Source: Pachypanchax playfairii (Eukaryota > Chordata > Actinopteri > Cyprinodontiformes > Aplocheilidae). Taken from it: a stretch of 64,000 nucleotides of DNA. The stretch lies in contig SSNP01000030.1 of assembly GCA_006937955.1 (NCBI GenBank), positions 3,489,683 through 3,553,682 of the forward strand, written 5' to 3'. Each line of letters starts with the position of its first letter. The first letter of the stretch is position 1. Below the pieces are notes generated by a model, which worked only from the letters and a program-made list of their open reading frames with translations, was not told the origin of the DNA and searched no databases. A program made the position numbers and the translations under genes. Shown piece by piece: positions 57,899-64,000 of this stretch.

Positions 57899-58361
57899 TT
57901 AAAGAGGCCATTTCATACACAATTCATTACTTTGTGGTTATTTCTTAAGTATTAACCAGTAATATGAAACATTTTATATCTAAAAAATGTCAGGAAACAC
58001 TGATTAACAGACCTTTCAATCTGTCTGCATTAAAATTCGGGTGGTTCCGGCTCCTTCCGTCAGGCCTCGAGCAGCAGCTCGTTCATATTCATTATTCGAA
58101 TTTGCGCATGGCAACGTCAGACGTCGTGTCTTCCTGTTTGTTACGCCTTATGCTAACAGCTTTTAGCCAGCAGCATGCTAGGTGTGGTTTCAACTGTGGG
58201 AGCTGACGAATACTAACAAACAAAGGAGTTGTGACGAAACAGATACAGGCCAAAGTTGTTGACCTGTTTTCACACCCACTATGAAGGTAAGAACACCTGT
58301 GGAGCTAAAATATTCAAAAGAAACCTTAGAAAAACCGTTTTTAATGGAAGGACCTCTTTAA
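57899..58361 (-). mobile_element. TTAAAGAGGC element, copy E
   Basis: The left end is TTAAAGAGGCCATTTCATAC and the right end, in reverse complement, is TTAAAGAGGTCCTTCCATT. It lacks the CCAATCAGAGTCC part and the TCTCTCAAACTACGC part that longer copies have, and is 463 bp. Other landmarks are in order. No coding capacity. Confidence 0.9.
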
Positions 58362-59045
58362 GGTAAAACTCATCTAAGAAGAAATTTTAATTAATTTAAA
58401 TGATGTTTTCTACTGATTCCATCATGACCATGTTCCAGTACCTGCAAATACATAAAAACAACAATAAATCTGCTAAAGGTCCAAGACTACAGCTCCATAA
58501 AGTAAACAGGCAGCTTTATGTTTGCTGTGCACGAGGATGGGGGGGGGCTACAGGAGGATTAGGTCATTAAATCTGAAAGTGAGGGACGGGGCATCAATCA
58601 CATCAGTGTGTGGTAATGACACACAAATACACACACACACCCAAAGGGTAAAAATCCTAAACTTAAAACAAGAACTGATTATTAATAATGGCAGATGTCT
58701 ATTACAGTAGAGGAAGTAGTCCACACACACATAAAACACAGAAACACAAACAGAACGCTGTCATCTGTCAAATCACATCTGATTATGATCCTCTTTGATG
58801 CGTACAAGTTCACGATGCTGACATCTGCAGCTTCGCGCGTGGACAGAGGACCGCTCGGGGGCATCATTGTGTGTGCTTTGAAGTCTCCCAACAAGATCGC
58901 TTCTCCTAATGGGTCACATATGGGTGTGACAAATATGCTTTAAAGTGACACAAACATATACGAGTAACCCTGTAAAATCAGCACCGACATTTCTGCAGAC
59001 AGATACGTTTTGAAAAGTATAAAAAAGGATCTTGGTGTTTTAGTT
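58362..59045. other. Unique sequence, no gene
   Basis: A G-run at 58538-58546 and a short CA patch at 58630. Small open frames only, none with a domain. Confidence 0.4.
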
Positions 59046-59140
59046 ATGACCTTTGCTTTCTGGATCAGCTCCTTCTTCACTCCAACATACCGAAGCAACG
59101 TCCTCATCACTGAGGACGAAGCCCCAATCTGTTGACCCAT
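59046..59140 (-). pseudogene. Decayed LINE reverse-transcriptase fragment
   Basis: The minus-strand frame reads GQQIGASSSVMRTLL then VGVKKELIQKAKV. This resembles the C-terminal reverse-transcriptase region of fish non-LTR elements (typical order: RIGAASAVM...L..SVVVKKELS.KAKLSIY). Similarity is lost after KAKV, where YQSIYVPTLTYG-like sequence would be expected, so it is a short dead fragment. LINE clade not assigned. Confidence 0.55.
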
Positions 59141-60899
59141 CTCCTGCCATCACTCGTTTGGTTTTTATATCCTTTTTTTTTCTTTGCTGCTTATAAAAAA
59201 GACATTAAAAAAACAGCAACAGAACTTAGGAAGAAAGACATTTTTGCATACATTGTATAAAATTTGGATTTTATGAAGTGTTTTAGTGTCGTTGGTTTTG
59301 TCCTGTTATGTCCATCGTTGGGGGTGTTTGAAACCCCAGAGGCAATTATATACACCATAAATGTCAAAGACAAAATACACATCAGTTTATACTGCAGTGG
59401 ATGTAACATACACCCTGTGAGATTTTTGTATTTTACAACCACAAACAGAACAAACGTTTAAATGGAACGTTTCAGTCTGCTGTAGCTGAATAATAACCTA
59501 CGCATAGTCGACCGTAAAAAGCTGCGTCCTAACAGAGTATTTACATGATTTATGCATTATTAGTCTATGAACCCATCCCACCTTCCACTGCACTGAAGAT
59601 GGCCGTGTATTCTATATTATTTTGTTACCAGAGAGAAGAACTGCTTACTTTACATTGCATCGCAATGATGTTCACAAATCTTGTCTAAGAGCCGAGTTTA
59701 ATTCATGCGTAATACGTTTCTGTGGGACCAATGAGATCAATACTAACTTTTTATTAATAAACCTTTGGTGTGCTTCGTTCACCCGACACACCATAATCAT
59801 TAATTTCTAATGAACTGTGCATTACTTCAGCATATTTGCATAAAGTCAGTGTTGCTTTGCAGCAAAGTGTTTCATAACTTACTTCTTCGACAGCTTTAAG
59901 CTAATTAACAGGGACAAACGCTGTGCAGGCACATGTAAAAAACCCAGACTGTATTATTTTTAAAAACTTGTTTGTTTTTACAAGGTAATTGTGGTTGCCA
60001 TAAATCTCCAGCGCTTCAGGACAAACGTTTTTAATCCACAGTCATCAGAAACAGTTATTTTAAGTTAAGCTAGCATCTTCTAATCAAGCTAACCGTCAAG
60101 TAAAGAGCTCCATCAAGGAAGTAGGCTACTTGCAGGTCGGAGGCAGTCTGAGTCTTTGAACGTTGGCTTAGAAAGAAAATCTAGGAAGTTGAATGGCGAA
60201 GAAAGAAGCAGGTTGCATGAAGAACATCACTCACACTATTTCACGCCTGTTTCCGTGAAAGCGCGAGCGACTTCATGGATGTCTGGGAAGAGTTTGAGAC
60301 CAGTGAAAATTGTGAATATAATCAGGATCAATTGTGAACAAATTAAGACAGGATTAAGACACCTGACTAAATTGTGACAGGGAATTTGTTCTACACTTGC
60401 ATAAATGTTGTGATTATTCACAGTTTCAACATTTGCAAAACAGTTGCAAGTAGTTTTAGTGTGATTCAGAAGGAAAATTTTCTTCTTCTTTTTTTTTTTG
60501 CCTTCAACTAGTCACCAGTGAGATATACTGGCGCTCAAGCATCTGTCAGTAGAGCTCTGGGTTTGTGAGAGGGAAAGAAATAATCCAGAGAGAGCAGGTG
60601 AAAACAAAGACGAACGCGACAGAAAAACTGATTAAATGTGTGTATTTGTGTGTGTGTGTGTGCAGATGTGTACAGTACATGTCTCTGCCTGTTTGGCTGT
60701 CTTGTTTGTGACGAGCGTCTGGTGTGACTGCACCTACATGTGTGGATGAAGCGAGATGAGTGCGTGTCAGCTCCTCCTTGCGCGTTCTGTCTGTGAACAT
60801 GTGCGAGTGAGGCAGAAATGAAAGGCAGGAGTCCCATCTGTTGTGGTGTAATGACTGTGCTATTTGGAGGCAGAAAAGGTTTGGTGTGGGAGCAGCTGG
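59141..60899. other. Unique sequence; possible regulatory patch at 59690-59860
   Basis: 59690-59860 has CATGCGTAATACGTTTC, ACTTTTTATTAATAAACC, ATAATCATTAATTTCTAATG and CATATTTGCATAAAG, a homeodomain/POU-like mix. The rest is ordinary, with a T run at about 60489 and a short TG run at 60646-60662. No gene. Confidence 0.35.
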
Positions 60900-61330
60900 T
60901 ACCTCGCCCGGTGACCTTTTAGCATTCCTCCTCTTGCCATCTGACAGATGTGTCAACTCGATTATTTCAAAAGGCCCCGAATAAATGCGCGATTGTGGGA
61001 GACGTTCCGCCTCGCTATATGCCAAAGAGTGGACGGAGCGTCTCCACGCAGGTTCGCATAAGCAAGACTGGATGGAACATGAAATTTCCTTTGCAGCGAA
61101 ACTTTTAATGCTCATGAAGGCGGGCAGGGACCGGCACGAGAAGCAAACAACACAATTGAATTTGCCTCTGCGAGCGAAGTAAATCACCGCAGAGGTGAGC
61201 GGACGCATCACCCCTGTTGTTGCGCTGCTGATTTCCTACCTCACCCACTTTCCTCCACTCCCGTTCTTTTCCCATCATCTGCTAAATAGCTCTTGAGCTG
61301 CTGGTATGAGGTTTGGTAAAATGGGTACAA
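60900..61330. promoter_or_regulatory. Candidate conserved noncoding element
   Basis: CpG-retaining, high-complexity block: CCGAATAAATGCGCGATTG, GAGACGTTCCGCCTCGC, GGACGGAGCGTCTCCACGC (containing the inverted pair GGACGGAGCG/CGTCTCC), TTTGCAGCGAAACTTTTAAT and TGCGAGCGAAGTAAATCACC. Its CpG density stands out from the surrounding AT-rich DNA. The 221-codon minus-strand frame crossing it (60546-61211) has no known domain and includes a CA-repeat translation. No exon signature. Confidence 0.35.
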
Positions 61331-64000
61331 TGGGGGTGAATTGAATGCCATTGTGGCTCCGGTGCCCTTGGAGCACCGCTATTAGCTGAGTGTGTGCAGT
61401 GAGTGAGTTTGGGGGGGGGGGGGCAGTACCTCAGGTGTTGTTGGGAGGTCACCAATGGACTCTCATTCCCTGGTGGAACTGGCGGCGGACGGAGGAGAAT
61501 GAGAGCTTGTTGTTCATACCCTATGTGTGTTTGTTTGCTTGTGCGTCTGAGCAAGTGTGTACGGAGGGGTGGGGGGCTAATTGACTCACTGAGTGATTGG
61601 GGGACTGTGAAGAGGCGACCGCAATCAGACCTGCCCTGATAGAGTTTGATGCCTCCCTAAATAGTTTTCAAATGGAGGAGCAGGTGCTATTTTTCCGAAG
61701 CAATCCCCACAGCTCGGGTGCGTAAGAGAGGAAAGTGTTCATGTGTGTGTGTGTGTGTGTGTTTGAGCGTGTCAGTACATATGCACAGACAAAAGTGTAT
61801 TAAAGTAATTGTGTGTTGGTTGTGTCATTGTAAGACTGTTTTTGTCTGAGAGAACATAAACACCATGTTTGTGCGTCATTTGCATTTTTTTTTTTAAATA
61901 TTCAAGTATATCTTACATTTAAATTTAAACTCTCAAATTGAACACATAAAAATAAAGAATTCTCAGTCACACAGAATAAAGATGACAAATGTAAAAAAAA
62001 AAAGTGAGAGTGATGATAGAATACAGATGAAAGGATAAACCTCACAAGGGAGTCTCTGTTACCTCAGAATTCAATTTTCTTGGGTAAAATTGGAAGAAAA
62101 GCCCTTCATTTGGTCTTGTCCTCTGTCTTATGAATGACCTGAGTTGAAAATCCTCCAATGCTCTTGAGCAAAAGGGATTTAAACCAGCCTTGGACAGTCC
62201 AGCAAGTGTGAAATTGGCTACATCGAATCATGTCCAGTCCTCTTGATTCAACCCAAAGGAAACAATCTGATTTGGACTTGTTGTGTGAACGTCGTGCTTT
62301 GAGATGTGTAGAATGAAACATGGCAATTGCTTTGAAGATTTTTCAACAGTATAAACCTTTTTTGAACCCTGCTTCAGTACTACAAACTTAAGACCAAGGT
62401 TTTTGCCTGCTGGGTCAGACCCAAGGACCATATCCGTGGCCGTGTGTGGACTCCTGTCTCAGTGCTTCTGTCAGTACAGCAAATAATCCCCATCTATCAT
62501 TTCTATTGATCTCCACTAATGACAGATGGTTGTTACGGGTGGGGGAGTCAGACTGCCCTCAGCACAGCGTGTCATCAGACATCCCAGCCTGTGTGTGCGT
62601 GTTCTCTGGGTCTACTGGAATATTTGATGTTTTATTTTTCTGACAAACAAAAGCCCAAATCAGACATTTTTTATCTGCATCAAAGTTGTTAACATGAACT
62701 GTTTCATTGATATGTAATGCATTAAAAAATAACATAGACTCTACTGTTTCGTCTATATTAGCATATTTGCTAGCATTTCGTATTAATCCAGCATCTGTTA
62801 GTGTTAGAAATAAAAAAAGACTCTTTCTTAGACACCTAAAATACCGTTTGAGAATCTGGGTCACTAACCCATTCACTCATGTAATGCTCCCAGACACTAT
62901 CCAGATGTGTAGCATGTGGGAAGAGGTGAGGAAGCCCACTTTCCTGTATAACATTTGGCTGAATTGTTGCATTTTGTATGGCGTGCTTTACAGAAAGAGT
63001 GCACAGATGCACAAGTTGTTTTATGTGCAGTGGGACTCACCGTCGTTTTTTACTCCTCAATGGATGCACAGACGTAACGATGTATATAAATACCCTACAG
63101 TATGATACTGTTAGCACAAACCAACTAATGCTAATTAGAGCTTTAGTTTTTGTTTTAGCCTCAGGCTTATAGACTTTCAGCTAAATCAGATAAAAACAAA
63201 GACAAAACCTCATTCATAGATTATCTTCATTCCTGAGCAGCGCAGGTTCTTGGGTAGTCACCTAGAGCGCCATCTGCTGGAGTGGGTGCCACTGCAAGCC
63301 CTTACAAAATAATAATATAATTATTCAAAATGTAAAGTTTATTGGTCAACCTGGTATCTTTTGGTTTGCTGACCAGTAATAAAAGATAAAAATAAATGCA
63401 GAAAGTCTGAAATAATAACGACAACATCTGTGATTTCCATTTAATTTACCCGACCCTAAACGTGTCCTACAACAATCAATGGAGGGGGCACGCCCAGGTT
63501 ACAACTAGTGTTGTAAACACCTGGGTTTTGTCTTTTCATCTATACTAGCAGAACTCAGAAAACAGTTCTATAGCTGTAACGATGTATTTTCAGTGCAGCC
63601 TCTTTTATAATCAACTATATACCATATAATGGTACCAACTTTATTACATCACCACCAAACCTGAACTGGATGATTTTATAACTGCTAATTGTAGTTTTAT
63701 TCTCTTTTGCAGTAAATTTTTTTGTGTGTGAGATAAACGATTAAATTCTCGTAGGATGGATGTTTAGAGTGTCTCCGAGGCCACCGAGACCACGAGAGGC
63801 AGCTGCGTTGAAAGTTACAGTAGATCAATCAAATAGATTTTTTTTTTTTACACCATTTGCAATTTCCTGTCAGTTTTAAAGCATTTTAAAGCATCCAGAG
63901 ACATGATTCAAGTTCAGTGTTAATAAAATCAGGACAAAGTGTAGAAACATGGTCATAGAAACAACTAAAAGAAGCTCCATTGTGTTTTCTGAGGCTCAAA
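61331..64000. other. Unique sequence to the window end, no supported gene
   Basis: Includes a G13 run at 61411-61423 and a (GT)9-10 run at 61743-61761. A pair of opposed frames at 62559-63105 (105 codons minus, 132 codons plus) has no domain I recognise. An imperfect hairpin is at 63493-63525. The rest is AT-rich. Confidence 0.45.

Noticed and set aside
60546..61211. 221-codon minus-strand frame
   Set aside because: It passes through a CA-repeat (HTHTHK) and a CpG-rich noncoding block, with no domain; judged chance.
1..64000. Any bacterial, phage or defence-type system
   Set aside because: Composition, spliced exon, microsatellites, SINEs and DNA transposons all indicate a vertebrate chromosome; no prokaryotic gene signature is present.

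Overview
The window is vertebrate nuclear DNA, most likely from a teleost fish. It is AT-leaning, has no bacterial-type gene packing, and is crowded with fish-style repeats: tRNA-derived SINEs, non-autonomous DNA transposons with hAT-like 8-bp or Harbinger-like 3-bp target duplications, elements bounded by TTAA, and long CA/TG, GATA/GACA and minisatellite arrays. Only one protein-coding exon can be supported. It lies on the minus strand at 901-975 and is the start-codon exon of TRIQK, a small ER membrane protein. The rest is TRIQK intron (1-900, and probably 976-6448), a candidate TRIQK first exon and promoter at about 6449-6760, and then about 57 kb of upstream intergenic DNA.

Layout. 1-6.8 kb: TRIQK exon and intron, with a GACA/GATA microsatellite, a 41-unit 13-bp minisatellite and a 486-bp element with perfect 24-bp inverted ends. 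7.7-8.2 kb: a possible conserved noncoding element. 9.16-11.68 kb: a hAT-like element that carries a second DNA element, a SINE and a Harbinger-like element. 12-24 kb: mostly unique sequence with scattered miniature transposons. 25.4-26.5 kb: a 1.1-kb Harbinger-like element. 27-38 kb: the least repetitive part, with several enhancer-like blocks. 38.9-46.3 kb: nested and paired Harbinger-like copies and a 31-unit 10-bp minisatellite. 47.6-58.4 kb: three copies of the TTAAAGAGGC element family, a six-unit tandem array of about 340-bp monomers with a higher-order A-B-A-A-B-A pattern, and a 10-N gap inside a poly-T run. 59-64 kb: a decayed reverse-transcriptase fragment, one strong enhancer-like block near 61 kb, and featureless DNA.

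There is no operon-like cooperation between genes. What organises the window is one gene's 5' end, candidate regulatory DNA upstream of it, and layers of transposon insertion whose order can be read from nesting. I found no convincing new protein-coding system. The most interesting signals are the probable TRIQK promoter, the set of TTAA-bounded element families, the nested element at 9-11.7 kb, and the higher-order tandem array at 49-51 kb. Conserved noncoding calls rest on composition and motif density only, because no alignment could be run. Remarks that a repeat resembles known teleost repeats come from memory.
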